Below are positions 1 through 8,721 of a stretch of 55,988 bases of DNA, piece after piece. The notes beneath the pieces were generated by a model. The model ran no database searches. It was not told the DNA's origin and saw nothing but the letters and a program-made list of their open reading frames with translations. The DNA comes from Crocinitomicaceae bacterium (lineage in GTDB: Bacteria > Bacteroidota > Bacteroidia > Flavobacteriales_D > Crocinitomicaceae). A program made the translations under genes and the position numbers. Every line of letters begins with the position of its first letter. Within the stretch, counting starts at the first letter, position 1. Location of the stretch: the NCBI GenBank assembly GCA_020436025.1, contig JAGQYP010000021.1:1-55988 (forward strand), in the 5' to 3' direction.

Positions 1-1158
1 CAAACCAGACTTATCAAATTTTTTGTTTACTATCATACCTTCGTAGAGTAAAGTCCCATTTAAATAATAGAATTTTGCATAGACAGAGTCCGCTTTACAC
101 CATCCCTTGATAGGACGCAAATTGTTGTATAGAAAATAGGTGAATCCAGAGCAAATACCTTCACCATTCTGATAAATTGTTTGACTTTCGCAAAACAATT
201 TATTTTCAAATACTCCATAAAATGATATGCTATCATTTCTTCCATTTTTATAAAACTCAATTGGGTTTCCCCATCTTTTCGAAATCCATTTCCCTTGCTT
301 TCTTCCCAATTTATCTGTGTAATTGATAAGCTCCTGATCTTTTTTGGGAGGAAAAATGACTACATGAGAATTATAGTCTTGGTATTCTAAAAAGGGAGTT
401 TTGACAAACAATTTTTTTGAATATTCGGAATCATATTTTTTGGAAGGTGCACCAATCCAATTGCATTCTTTTAGCGTATTATAGCGGGTAATCCAAGTGT
501 GATAACCTTGATTGCTGAATCCCCAACCGAATTCATGCTGAGATAGGAGGGAGTCAATTTTGTTACTGTCTTTTTGAATAATGAATAGATTTTCAAGAGG
601 AATATTGGGTTGTCTCCAAACAGGATAAACTTTTCTTTCATTGTATGCACGAGTACAATTTTTATATTCTGAGGAGTTTTCATCCAATATTAAAAATGCA
701 CGCCAATTAAAATATTTAACCAAAATATAGCCTATGCTCCAACCGGCATATTCATGATCATAGTATATTTTAGCGTGTAAACTATCTAGATAATCCCAAT
801 CATCAGGTTCCATTCCTGCTTTCAAACCATGAACGGCATAGATAGTGCAATGCATGCTATCGGTTCTCTGATCTTTCCAATATTCAGGATAATTTGTTTG
901 AGAGGGATCCCATTGCGTACCGTAATATCTGCTGTTTCCTATTTCATAATCTCTGAAATATTCATTTTCGATATCAACAAGTCGATTGATGGCATCTACA
1001 GAATTAAAAAACTGATAAGTATTGGTATCCGTACTTCTTTCGGCAAAAGGTTTGATGTCTATTAATTCTTCTTTTTTGGAAGCTTCGTCAGATGCCGGTT
1101 TCCCTTCATTTTGACAGGAAAACAAAAGCAGAATAAAGAAAACAGTTACTAGTTTCAT
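1..1158 (-). CDS. Lipoprotein with MORN-variant C-terminal region (partial, runs off left edge)
   Basis: Reading the minus strand from the ATG at 1158 gives 386 codons with no stop down to base 1, so the gene continues outside the window. The N-terminus (MKLVTVFFILLLFSC) is a clear signal peptide with an LFSC lipobox, predicting a lipid-anchored envelope protein. Residues 60-240 are Trp/Tyr-rich and match no family I recognise. From about residue 280 the text (LGRKQGKWISKRWGNP, EFYKNG, FYYLNGTLLYEG) resembles the MORN-repeat variant seen in YwqK-like Bacteroidetes proteins, as in the gene at 12781. Function unknown. The frame is certain; the family call for the C-terminal half is an inference from repeat style. 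Confidence 0.8.
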   Translation of the reverse strand, partial: MKLVTVFFILLLFSCQNEGKPASDEASKKEELIDIKPFAERSTDTNTYQFFNSVDAINRLVDIENEYFRDYEIGNSRYYGTQWDPSQTNYPEYWKDQRTDSMHCTIYAVHGLKAGMEPDDWDYLDSLHAKIYYDHEYAGWSIGYILVKYFNWRAFLILDENSSEYKNCTRAYNERKVYPVWRQPNIPLENLFIIQKDSNKIDSLLSQHEFGWGFSNQGYHTWITRYNTLKECNWIGAPSKKYDSEYSKKLFVKTPFLEYQDYNSHVVIFPPKKDQELINYTDKLGRKQGKWISKRWGNPIEFYKNGRNDSISFYGVFENKLFCESQTIYQNGEGICSGFTYFLYNNLRPIKGWCKADSVYAKFYYLNGTLLYEGMIVNKKFDKSGL

Positions 1159-1204
1159 GCAATAAAAATGCAGATAAAACAAAAAGTAACACGAACTACA
1201 GCAA

Positions 1205-1360
1205 AGTTTCTCTGAGAAATTCTCCGTGAATCACCGAATCATCTCCGTGCATCACCGTGTAACAAAAAAAGAGAGGGAATTAGAATTTCGCTAAGTTTCA
1301 CGAAGAAGGCGCAAAGTTTCGCTAAGAAATTTCTCTATAAAGCAATCAATAAAATAATTA
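1205..1360. repeat. Degenerate short repeats in intergenic spacer
   Basis: The spacer between the left-edge lipoprotein and threonine aldolase carries two copies of a TCTCCGTGxATCACCG motif about 21 bp apart (about 1217-1258). It also has a pair of TTTCGCTAAG copies near 1287 and 1317, with nearby reverse-complement fragments such as TTTCTCTGAGAAA. No coding signal was seen. Confidence 0.5.
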
Positions 1361-1382
1361 GAACCCAAGAAAAAATCCATTG

Positions 1383-1456
1383 CTCTTGCTCTAAACTCTT
1401 GCTCCAAACTCTTGCTCAATCCTCTTGCTCCAAACTCTTGCTCAACTCTCTTGCTC
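1383..1456. repeat. 13-bp tandem array (6 copies of CTCTTGCTC plus 4 bp) overlapping the stop codon of threonine aldolase
   Basis: CTCTTGCTC starts at 1383, 1396, 1409, 1422, 1435 and 1448, each followed by four variable bases, so the period is exactly 13 bp. The two rightmost copies lie in the last codons of the adjacent minus-strand gene, whose TGA is at 1442-1444. The array therefore begins inside the gene and extends downstream. Confidence 0.9.
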
Positions 1457-2440
1457 AAATTTGTCCAACATCTCGTCTGTAAAATCCAAATGCGTGACAA
1501 AACGAATCAAGTTTTTACCGAATGCGATTCCCAGAATTCCTTTGGTTTTCAACTGATCCAGAGTAGCCTCAACATTTTCAACTTTTACCACCACGATATT
1601 GGTTTCAATTGGGAAAACATCCAAAGCCCAGTCTTTTTGCTGAATGATGGCTCCTAATTTCTTGGCTCGAACGTGATCTTCCTTCGTTCTTTGAACGTTG
1701 TTTTTCAAGGCAAACAAACCTCCAGCGGCAATAATTCCAGCTTGTCTCATTCCTCCTCCAAAAGCTTTTCTTACTCTTCTTGCTTCTTTGATAAAGTCTT
1801 TCGAGCCCAGAAGTAGTGAACCAATTGGAGCGCCTAAACCTTTAGACAAACAAACAGAAATAGAATCAAATTGAGCCGCATATGTTTTCGGATCGATGCC
1901 ATTTTCAGCTAGTGCGTTAAAGATTCTTGCTCCATCATTGTGTAGCGGTAAATTATGCTTTTCAGCTACTTTTCTGATTCTTTTGATCTCTTCAAAATCA
2001 TAAACTGCTCCACCTCCTCGGTTAAAGGTATCTTCGATAGAAATGACAGCCGTAACAGGTAAATGTACATTGTCAGGATTGATCCATTCTTCTACTTCTT
2101 CGGCGGTCATCATGCCTCTTTCACCCCTTAGCAGGCGCACAGACGAACCTGTATTTCGCATCAAACCTCCACCTTCATATTTGTACACGTGAGCATCTTC
2201 ATGGCAAATCACTTCTTTTCCTGGACCTGAGTGAATATTTAAAGCAATCTGATTGGTTTGCGTACCAGAAGAACAGTAAATCGCTGCCTCGTGACCAAAA
2301 AGCTCAGCTCCGTATTTTTCCAATTCATTTACGGTTGGATCTTCTTCAAAAACATCATCTCCAACTGGAGCATTGAACATGGCTTCTCTCATCTCTTGAG
2401 AAGGCTTAGTAACCGTGTCGCTTCTTAAATCTATGATCAT
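1442..2440 (-). CDS. ltaE: Low-specificity L-threonine aldolase
   Basis: A 332-residue fold-type I PLP enzyme that cleaves L-threonine or allo-threonine to glycine and acetaldehyde in the cytosol. The N-terminus IDLRSDTVTKPS is the family signature. Further motifs are HNDGARIFNA (cofactor-binding Asp) and SVCLSKGLGAP, with the PLP lysine at about K200. Length is close to the usual 333-345. I chose the ATG at 2440 over an upstream in-frame ATG at 2482, because the family begins at this point and because it gives an ATGA overlap with the stop of the DCC oxidoreductase gene upstream. That overlap suggests the two are cotranscribed and coupled. The last codons (EQES) are built from the 13-bp repeat that continues downstream. 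Confidence 0.93.
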   Translation of the reverse strand: MIIDLRSDTVTKPSQEMREAMFNAPVGDDVFEEDPTVNELEKYGAELFGHEAAIYCSSGTQTNQIALNIHSGPGKEVICHEDAHVYKYEGGGLMRNTGSSVRLLRGERGMMTAEEVEEWINPDNVHLPVTAVISIEDTFNRGGGAVYDFEEIKRIRKVAEKHNLPLHNDGARIFNALAENGIDPKTYAAQFDSISVCLSKGLGAPIGSLLLGSKDFIKEARRVRKAFGGGMRQAGIIAAGGLFALKNNVQRTKEDHVRAKKLGAIIQQKDWALDVFPIETNIVVVKVENVEATLDQLKTKGILGIAFGKNLIRFVTHLDFTDEMLDKFEQES

Positions 2441-2844
2441 TGTATAAATCGATGTTGAACCGGTTTTTCTGGAATCATGCAAGATTCTTTCTGACCGAAT
2501 AATTTGTATCTGTTTTGGGCAATAAAACTATAAACAAAATCTCGAATGGGTTTCGGAACAAGGATAAAAACATACAAAAGTTGCCACATATTTTTCAAAT
2601 CCTTTGCAATTTCTAAGGCAGCAGATGACTTTTGAATTAATTCTCCATTTCTTAAATAGATAAAAGAATTAAAGTCGTTCTGATCCAAACCATGGTCTTT
2701 CAAAACCCGTTGACCAAAATCCGATTGCAATGAAGCAAATTTAAACTGCTCCTGATGATCCCGCATCAAAACAAACTGAACCGACCCATTGCAGAGATTA
2801 CAAACCCCATCGAAAAGAATGATTTTATCTGAAACAAGAGTCAT
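2437..2844 (-). CDS. DCC-family (DUF393) thiol-disulfide oxidoreductase-like protein
   Basis: 135 residues. The N-terminal motif ILFDGVCNLCNGSVQF carries the DxxCxxC signature of the DCC/DUF393 family, with cysteines at about C15 and C18. Members are small thioredoxin-fold-like proteins of uncertain substrate. No signal peptide, so probably cytosolic. The C-terminal half has one hydrophobic stretch (LLYVFILVPKPIRDF) typical of the family. The stop overlaps the ATG of threonine aldolase by four bases. Family assignment is firm; biochemical role is not known. Confidence 0.88.
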   Translation of the reverse strand: MTLVSDKIILFDGVCNLCNGSVQFVLMRDHQEQFKFASLQSDFGQRVLKDHGLDQNDFNSFIYLRNGELIQKSSAALEIAKDLKNMWQLLYVFILVPKPIRDFVYSFIAQNRYKLFGQKESCMIPEKPVQHRFIQ

Positions 2845-2853
2845 ATGAGTGCT

Positions 2854-2987
2854 AAGTTCTAAGTTCTGAGTTCTAAGTTCTAAGTTAATTATTAATTCTT
2901 ATCTAGCACTTAGCACTTAGCACCTAGCACCTAGCACCTAGCACTTAGCACCTAGCACCTAGCACCTAGCACTTAGCACTTAGTACT
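2854..2987. repeat. 7-bp-period tandem arrays (AAGTTCT type, then TAGCACT/TAGCACC type)
   Basis: Four to five AAGTTCT-like heptamers occupy 2854-2888. After a 15-bp gap, twelve TAGCACY heptamers follow without interruption from 2904 to 2987, the last being TAGTACT. The second array ends five bases from the stop codon of the OmpA-like gene. No promoter or hairpin explains the period. Confidence 0.93.
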
Positions 2988-2992
2988 CCAAA

Positions 2993-3661
2993 CTAAATAA
3001 ACACCACTTCCGTACGTCTATTCTGTTTTCTTCCCGATTCAGTTGAATTATCGGCCACAGGATTGTTTTCACCAAAACCTTGTGATTGAAGTCTGTCGGC
3101 TGAAACACCTTGTTGAATAAGATAGTTTTTTACTGCTTCGGCTCTTTTTTCTGATAGAGTTAAGTTACTTTGATCATCTCCTACATTGTCGGTATACCCA
3201 TAGATAGCCAAATTTATATCCGGATTATTCTTTAGGTAGGTTGCTAGTTGTTTTAACTGCTCAAATGAACTGGATTGAATGCTCCATTTTCCGGTATCAA
3301 ATCGCAAATTATCTAAGGTCAACTTTTGAGGCATTTCGAAAAAGATCTGCAAAAGTGCTTCTGTATATTGAGCGCCTTCAGCCAATTCTGGAACGGTGAT
3401 CTGATTGTTTTTTATCTGCATTCCAATAGCTTCAACATAAATATCGTAGGTGTGGCCCCCAGTTAGTTTTACTCGGCATTCACCTTTTTCATCACTCACT
3501 GTTTTTGCATGAATGGTCTTGTCTTCGCTTACAAATACCACGGTTTCACCGGATTTTCCTTTGTTGTCAAAATCCATCACTTTTACTTTTAAGTCAGCCA
3601 CCGACTGACACAAAACGCTTCCAAAAATCATTATGGAAAAAATACTTGCTGCTGTTTTCAT
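2993..3661 (-). CDS. OmpA-family peptidoglycan-associated protein
   Basis: 222 residues with an N-terminal signal peptide (MKTAASIFSIMIFGSVLC). The N-terminal 100 residues look like a small carboxypeptidase-regulatory/beta-sandwich domain (KGKSGETVVFVSEDK, GECRVKLTGGHTYDIYV). Residues 115-222 are an OmpA C-terminal domain: LRFDTGKWSI, then YGYTDNVGDD, LSEKRAEAVKNYL, and GFGENNPVADNS followed by GRKQNRRTEV. This domain binds peptidoglycan non-covalently, so the protein probably sits in the periplasm. It lacks a beta-barrel, so it is not a full OmpA. A short heptamer array follows its stop codon. Confidence 0.9.
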   Translation of the reverse strand: MKTAASIFSIMIFGSVLCQSVADLKVKVMDFDNKGKSGETVVFVSEDKTIHAKTVSDEKGECRVKLTGGHTYDIYVEAIGMQIKNNQITVPELAEGAQYTEALLQIFFEMPQKLTLDNLRFDTGKWSIQSSSFEQLKQLATYLKNNPDINLAIYGYTDNVGDDQSNLTLSEKRAEAVKNYLIQQGVSADRLQSQGFGENNPVADNSTESGRKQNRRTEVVFI

Positions 3662-4041
3662 GGTTTTTTATTTAGACAATACAGGAGGGTGGGAAAAGTA
3701 ACAGGAGGAGGAATTAAGAATTAAGAATTAAGAATGAATAATTAAAAATGAAAAATGAAAAATTTGGTTCGTAGTAATTTATTGGTGAGGATTTCAATCC
3801 TTGGATGAAAAGGGAAAAGAATATTGAACCAAACAAGTGGATTGACTCCCTGTGTTTCTGGATTTGTCAGAATAAAAAAATGCAAGCCAAAAACGAAAAC
3901 TTGATTTGTAACCCTGTGACTTCAGTCCGGGGTGGAAAAAGGATAAAAATTCAAAATGCAAAGTGAAAAATTACACATTTCGATTTTTTAAACTCAACAA
4001 ACTCTACATTCGAAAAACTCTACACTCAAAAAACTCTACAC
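3662..4041. repeat. 380-bp spacer with 7-bp and 16-bp tandem repeats and two small palindromes
   Basis: No gene is visible. GAATTAA heptamers run about 3713-3740 and AAAAATG heptamers about 3745-3768. Two short palindromes share the form GAnTTCAnTC (GGATTTCAATCC near 3789; GACTTCAGTC near 3918). A three-copy 16-bp array (AAACTCTACACTCAAA-like) occupies about 3994-4042 and overlaps the TGA stop of the MutS-like gene. Confidence 0.75.
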
Positions 4042-5820
4042 TCAAATAATTTCCATTTTCTCCATCAAGAAAGTTGCACTTTTATTCTTGCAGACTCCTT
4101 CTCTTAGTTTGTAATCAAAGTGTAGGTCTTCATTTTGTATTTCGACTTCGAAGTTTTTATTGCTTAGAATTCCTGGATGATCTTTGGTGATGTCGCAGAC
4201 TTTCAAATCGTGGGTGGCGATGGCTCCGTAGATGTCTTTTTGGATGAGTTTTTTGATGACTCCAATCGTTCCTTCTCTTTTATCGTTGGAGTTGGTTCCT
4301 CTTAGAATTTCATCCAGCAGTACAAAGGATAGCGAGTTGGAGGCTTTTTCCATGGTTTCTTTTAATCGTTTGACTTCCGCGAAGAAGAAACTCTCATTCT
4401 CGTTGAGGTTATCTGTTACGCGCATGGAAACCAAAACCTGCATGGGATGAACATTAGCTGATTTGGCGCAGATGGAGGATCCGGCTTGAGCTAAAACCAT
4501 ATTCACTCCCAAACTTCTCAAAAAGGTTGATTTTCCTGACATGTTGGAGCCTGTCAGAATGATGAATTTGAACTGGTCGTACTTTAAATCGTTGCAGACT
4601 CTCACTTTTTCGTGAATCATAGGGTGACCCAATTCTTCAAATTCAAGTTGTTTTTGCTGATTGATTTCGGGGAAGCAGAAAGAAGGATTGTTGTAGTGAA
4701 AATTCGACAGCGAACTCAAAGCCTCCATTTCTCCAATTACTTCCAACCAAGATTGAATACTTGAAATATAGTGTTTTTTCCATTTTTCCAGATCACTCAT
4801 GGTACGTACGTGGTACATGATTAATGCGTTGAATAACATGGCTCCGACTGGATTTTGAATGTTTTCCAATTGCCCAAAAATGGAGGATAATTTTGCAATA
4901 TTCTGCGAAGCCAAAGAAGCATCAGTTTTGAGTTTGTTTTGCAGTTCTTTTAATTTTTCTGATTCGAAGTTTTGGGCTTCAATTTGTTCAATGATTCGAC
5001 TGTAATTACCTAATATTAGATCGATTTTGGTCGTGTTCAAAAGTTCGCCTTTCACATGTTTGAACTGACGCATCACCAAAGCCAAATTGAATACTCCGGA
5101 AATCACAGTAATTTTTCCCCAAGGCAAATGATGACCTGCAATCAGAAATCCTAAAGAAACAAAAGTGAATACAGGTAAAATATAACTCAGGTAAACCAGC
5201 CATTTTGGGATCTCCACAATTTCCGAACGACTCCATTCGATCAATTCATTATGAATCTCCTGACTATCTTTTCTTGCCATTCCAAAAGCAGCAATCTTTT
5301 GTCTGAATTCAAGTTTATCTTCCAATTCGGCAACGGCTTTTTGTCTGTTTTGAATTTCTTCGATGGACTTAAGTTCCAATAAATATTCGGCTAGTTTCTG
5401 ACTCCCAATGAAAGTAGAAGTTCGATTCAAAATCTGATAGATGGAGCGATCTCCAAATAAGTCTAAATCATAGGAGTAGGGGTGATGTGGATCAATAAAC
5501 TCTTTTCCATTTGTAAAGGATAAAGTTCCGTTTTCAATGAAGGCAATTTCATTTTGATTGATTTGAATGAGCGCTCGAACAATCTCTCTTTGATTTTTCA
5601 AATTCACATGAATTCGAACCAGAAAAAGGAATGCAGTTAGTAAAACCAAACATCCAATCAAATAGGCATTTTGATACGTGGTTAGAAAAAAATAAAAGAG
5701 AATTGGAATGGCGAGTCCGATGACTAATCGAATGGATCCCAGTAAATTGTATCGGCTATTAAAACCTTTGAGTTCCTCCTCGAATCGGGCTACTTGTTCT
5801 TTGTATACTTTCGCTTCCAA
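4042..5820 (-). CDS. Membrane-anchored MutS-family ATPase
   Basis: 592 residues. The C-terminal third is a MutS ATPase domain: Walker A TGSNMSGKST at about residue 421, Walker B with LLDEILRGTNS at about 500, then the ATHDL switch histidine at about 526. The N-terminus has a predicted transmembrane pair (about residues 27-70), and a second pair lies near residues 200-245, so the protein is probably held in the inner membrane. It lacks the MutS mismatch-binding domain I and the Smr domain of MutS2, so it is not expected to do canonical mismatch repair. This architecture recurs in Bacteroidetes, usually annotated simply as MutS. It is the last gene of a possible four-gene minus-strand operon (gap of 25 bp from the gene before). 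Confidence 0.85.
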   Translation of the reverse strand: MEAKVYKEQVARFEEELKGFNSRYNLLGSIRLVIGLAIPILFYFFLTTYQNAYLIGCLVLLTAFLFLVRIHVNLKNQREIVRALIQINQNEIAFIENGTLSFTNGKEFIDPHHPYSYDLDLFGDRSIYQILNRTSTFIGSQKLAEYLLELKSIEEIQNRQKAVAELEDKLEFRQKIAAFGMARKDSQEIHNELIEWSRSEIVEIPKWLVYLSYILPVFTFVSLGFLIAGHHLPWGKITVISGVFNLALVMRQFKHVKGELLNTTKIDLILGNYSRIIEQIEAQNFESEKLKELQNKLKTDASLASQNIAKLSSIFGQLENIQNPVGAMLFNALIMYHVRTMSDLEKWKKHYISSIQSWLEVIGEMEALSSLSNFHYNNPSFCFPEINQQKQLEFEELGHPMIHEKVRVCNDLKYDQFKFIILTGSNMSGKSTFLRSLGVNMVLAQAGSSICAKSANVHPMQVLVSMRVTDNLNENESFFFAEVKRLKETMEKASNSLSFVLLDEILRGTNSNDKREGTIGVIKKLIQKDIYGAIATHDLKVCDITKDHPGILSNKNFEVEIQNEDLHFDYKLREGVCKNKSATFLMEKMEII

Positions 5821-5845
5821 GATTTTTTTGAGCGAAAATAAGGAA

Positions 5846-6493
5846 TTATTGGCATTCTGAATTGTAATATTCTACGGCCTCTTTCACTTGTTTTTTCTTA
5901 AACTCTTTGTTTTCGATTTTTTTGGATAAGCTCGGGCAGTCTTTGAAATATTCGGATGCTTTTTCTTTAAATGGCTTTGAAAACTTCACTTCGATAAGAC
6001 CTGTTGGATAATCTTCTCCCTCTCGAAAAGCATAGTATTCATTGAAATTCCCAAAGGTATATGGTCCCCAAATCCCCATTGGCATATTCAACCCTTGACC
6101 CGCTCCGGCGCCTTCCATGGTTGGAGCGCCCACTAGTGTGATGGATTGTTTGCGTGCATATAGCGTTGTATTCCCCCTTACCACAACTCGCATGAAATAG
6201 ATTTTATCCTCAAACAATTCAACAAATTCAAATTCACTTTCCTCTCCACTTTTTTCATCTTTCAAAAACACTTTCCCTACTTGTGTATTCAAAAATTTCT
6301 CGGCATCAGATCCTTTCCCTCTTTTATATTTGATGAATTCTTTATTAGGTGTTCCATATTTCGCAATCTTGACATAGCCGTCTTTTGTTCCGCCACTAGC
6401 AAGTTGGATATAGCCTCGAGTCCAACCTTCCTCTTGAGAAAATAAATGGGTGAATTGAAATAAGATTAGGATAAGTAGTACATAGGTTTTCAT
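5846..6493 (-). CDS. Exported protein of unknown function
   Basis: 215 residues with a signal peptide ending near FSQEEG. The body starts with GYIQLASGGTKDGYVKI, reminiscent of Bacteroidetes secreted proteins that open with a G-x-I beta strand and end with a Cys-Pro-x-Leu helix; here the ending is DCPSLSKKIENKEFKKKQ followed by a final Cys-Gln. The two cysteines near the C-terminus could pair. No catalytic motif is visible. It lies 34 bp after the gene at 6528 and 25 bp before the MutS-like gene, so probably belongs to the same transcript. Function unknown. Confidence 0.75.
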   Translation of the reverse strand: MKTYVLLILILFQFTHLFSQEEGWTRGYIQLASGGTKDGYVKIAKYGTPNKEFIKYKRGKGSDAEKFLNTQVGKVFLKDEKSGEESEFEFVELFEDKIYFMRVVVRGNTTLYARKQSITLVGAPTMEGAGAGQGLNMPMGIWGPYTFGNFNEYYAFREGEDYPTGLIEVKFSKPFKEKASEYFKDCPSLSKKIENKEFKKKQVKEAVEYYNSECQ

Positions 6494-6527
6494 ACAAAAT
6501 AGATTTACGTTCGGTCAAATGTAAAAA

Positions 6528-7259
6528 TTATTTCTGAACAAATCCATTCTTCTCAAGCTTGTAGAAAATAACCTTCCCCGTAGCTTCAGCAAACCCAAAT
6601 TCTCCTTCCAAGTCAAATTCTTTGTGCCGAATGGTCTCTGAAATAGGGTCGTAAATCAATTCTGTTTTGTCTCTCCGAGCCGCGACAATGATAATCTCTT
6701 TCTTTCCATTTAAAAAGCTAGGATGTTCTTTGAGTTTTCCTTCATCGAAATACAAAACTCTGACCGTATTGTGATGGTGACCACTGCCGTGAGTTCCATA
6801 AGCAAAGGTGAGGTAAAATGTTTGGCTATTAAGCTGCACATCATAAATAGCGAAGATACCAGAGTCATCGTAATTAATATATTCCGAGTCGCTATCCTGA
6901 TTCATGTCGATAATCTGATTAAAAGACTGCGCCAAAACAGCATAATCATGCCAGGTGCCACCAGATACCAAGTCCCAGGAAATCGTTCTGACTTTTTGAT
7001 CATCAGAATACTGCAATGAAACATATTCTTTCAGACTATCCAATGGATAATAAAAACTCGAATCTAGTTTAGCGAATTCTAAAAACAACTGCTTGGCATT
7101 GACTCGTTGCTGATAAATCTCCTCAAAAGGTTGAATGGTTTTAAGATTTCGAAGGATCTTCATCTCCAAAATGCGCATTTGACCTGCTTTTTCCGGACTC
7201 AGTTTTTGTCCATTTAGAAACAAAGGAATACACAGGATGAAAAGGAATAGATAGCGCAT
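6528..7259 (-). CDS. Exported protein of unknown function
   Basis: 243 residues, signal peptide MRYLFLFILCIPLFLNGQ. The middle contains a conspicuous AYGTHGSGHHHNTVRVLYF segment that could bind metal, and the C-terminal part is a run of short beta strands (VIFYKLEKNGFV). I recognise no family. Its ATG overlaps the stop of the gene at 7588 by one base (TAATG), so translation is probably coupled to that mini sorting-domain protein, which argues for related roles. Confidence 0.75.
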   Translation of the reverse strand: MRYLFLFILCIPLFLNGQKLSPEKAGQMRILEMKILRNLKTIQPFEEIYQQRVNAKQLFLEFAKLDSSFYYPLDSLKEYVSLQYSDDQKVRTISWDLVSGGTWHDYAVLAQSFNQIIDMNQDSDSEYINYDDSGIFAIYDVQLNSQTFYLTFAYGTHGSGHHHNTVRVLYFDEGKLKEHPSFLNGKKEIIIVAARRDKTELIYDPISETIRHKEFDLEGEFGFAEATGKVIFYKLEKNGFVQK

Positions 7260-7588
7260 TATTTAACCAAAGTAATGAATCCGTTGAGCTTCTCTTCTTT
7301 ACCATCAGCCCAAACCAATTCGATTTTGTAGAAATAGGTTCCTGCTGGTTCTTCCTTAGCTTGCCAGGCTTCATTTAAGTCTTTTGTGGAAAACAATTGC
7401 TTTCCCCATCGATCAAAAATGTGGGCATCAAAACTATTCATTTCGCAGGTGGATGAACACATCCATTGGTAGTCTTGACCCGTTTTACAATTCATGGTGA
7501 CGGTCTGTGGAATATCCAGTTTGCAAGGTTCTTGAGCATTTAGATTTAAGAAAAATCCAAAAGCAAAAATTAAAATCAGTCTCTTCAT
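7259..7588 (-). CDS. Mini-protein: signal peptide plus type B T9SS sorting-domain-like region
   Basis: 109 residues. After a 19-residue signal peptide come about 32 residues with four cysteines (EPCKL, MNCKT, WMCSSTCE). From residue 50 to the end there is a region resembling the gliding-motility-associated (type B) C-terminal domain: FDAHIFDRWGKQLFSTKD, then W and PAGTYFYKIELVWADG. The same pattern closes the giant adhesin here (IYNRWGGLIWESED, then VFVYKF). It therefore looks like a T9SS sorting domain with almost no cargo. It could be a tiny secreted protein, a remnant of a larger cargo, or a regulator of sorting. Start is an ATG directly before a good signal peptide. Confidence 0.75.
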   Translation of the reverse strand: MKRLILIFAFGFFLNLNAQEPCKLDIPQTVTMNCKTGQDYQWMCSSTCEMNSFDAHIFDRWGKQLFSTKDLNEAWQAKEEPAGTYFYKIELVWADGKEEKLNGFITLVK

Positions 7589-7705
7589 AGCAGAGGAAAG
7601 ATACGGAAAATTAGAGTTCGAAGTGCTTTTTGTTTCTATATATACTTTCAGCTAGTGTATTGCTAAGAAAAAAGTCAAACAGTTTTTAGAAATACTTCAA
7701 GGCGG

Positions 7706-8524
7706 TTATAATTGAATATATATAGCCCCATCTTCAATTGAATTTTGATCAAAGCTTAAAATCAATTGCTTATGTTTATCACCTGTTTCTGAATAGGTAA
7801 AAACGATATTCACAGTTTTTACTTCAGCTCTGTTAAAATTATTATCTTCGGCCAAGTAGAAAATCATTCTCCCTGAATCTATTTTTTCAATAGAATTTAA
7901 CTTTTCCATTAATCTTGCCCAATCATCTGAACCAGCATAGTGGTTCTTAAGGCTTTCTGAGAAAATTTCAATCTTTCTATTTTTTTCACCATTGAATAAT
8001 TTTAAAATCTTCTCGGATAGGTTATATATATAATTTAACTCTTCTATATCTTCTTCCAATAATTGGACAAATTGATCTTCATTTTTGTAAAGTCTAATAA
8101 CTTCAATATTATCTTTTAAGAGTTTATTATAATTTGCTCCTAATTCATAAAAAAGAGGATATCTAACATCAGGTTCATTTTCTTTTTCGTTGGTCACATA
8201 GATATCCAAGACTGTCTTATTACCAACCTTGAGTACTTCACAATTGTTTATTTGTTCAATATCTTTACAAAATTGGACATTTATGTTTTGACTTTCGGTC
8301 GATAATTTTTGTTCTTTTACTTTTTCTTCAGGATGTTCAATTCTGATACAAGAAATAATATAAAACATACTTAGAAGTAGATAAATTGAAAAAATAGGTT
8401 TTATCAAATATGTCTTGAAAAGGCAGTTTCTTAAATTCAATTTATTGTCGTTCCAAAACATCAGTCTATGTAAAAATTTCATTTGATTTCTCATTAAAGG
8501 TCGATTTGGTTCTAAAGTAGTCAA
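7706..8524 (-). CDS. Putative lipoprotein of unknown function
   Basis: Up to 272 residues if read from the ATG at 8524. The hydrophobic segment LIKPIFSIYLLLSMFYIISC sits 40 residues in and ends in a lipobox-like IISC. An in-frame TTG at 8407 would place this segment right at the N-terminus as a normal 20-residue lipoprotein signal, so the true start may be 8407. The mature part is acidic and helical with no known motif. AT content is higher than in its neighbours. Divergent from the Fic gene. Function unknown. Confidence 0.65.
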   Translation of the reverse strand: MTTLEPNRPLMRNQMKFLHRLMFWNDNKLNLRNCLFKTYLIKPIFSIYLLLSMFYIISCIRIEHPEEKVKEQKLSTESQNINVQFCKDIEQINNCEVLKVGNKTVLDIYVTNEKENEPDVRYPLFYELGANYNKLLKDNIEVIRLYKNEDQFVQLLEEDIEELNYIYNLSEKILKLFNGEKNRKIEIFSESLKNHYAGSDDWARLMEKLNSIEKIDSGRMIFYLAEDNNFNRAEVKTVNIVFTYSETGDKHKQLILSFDQNSIEDGAIYIQL

Positions 8525-8721
8525 TATTTCAGTTATTCGATCAAATTAATTCAAGCAAGTCTGCCCTTCGACTGATATATTCAATATGCATCAGTTTTTT
8601 CAAGTTAAATATTTCTAGTTTTTTTTACATAATATTTTGTCATGTTAAAGAAAGAGGATTATATTTACATGAATCAGCAGTGATGTGAAATACTTTTACA
8701 TCTTTTAACATTAGAAAAAAC

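Noticed and set aside
2440..2482. Longer start for threonine aldolase
   Set aside because: The extra residues lie in the end of the preceding gene and the family begins at the ATG at 2440.
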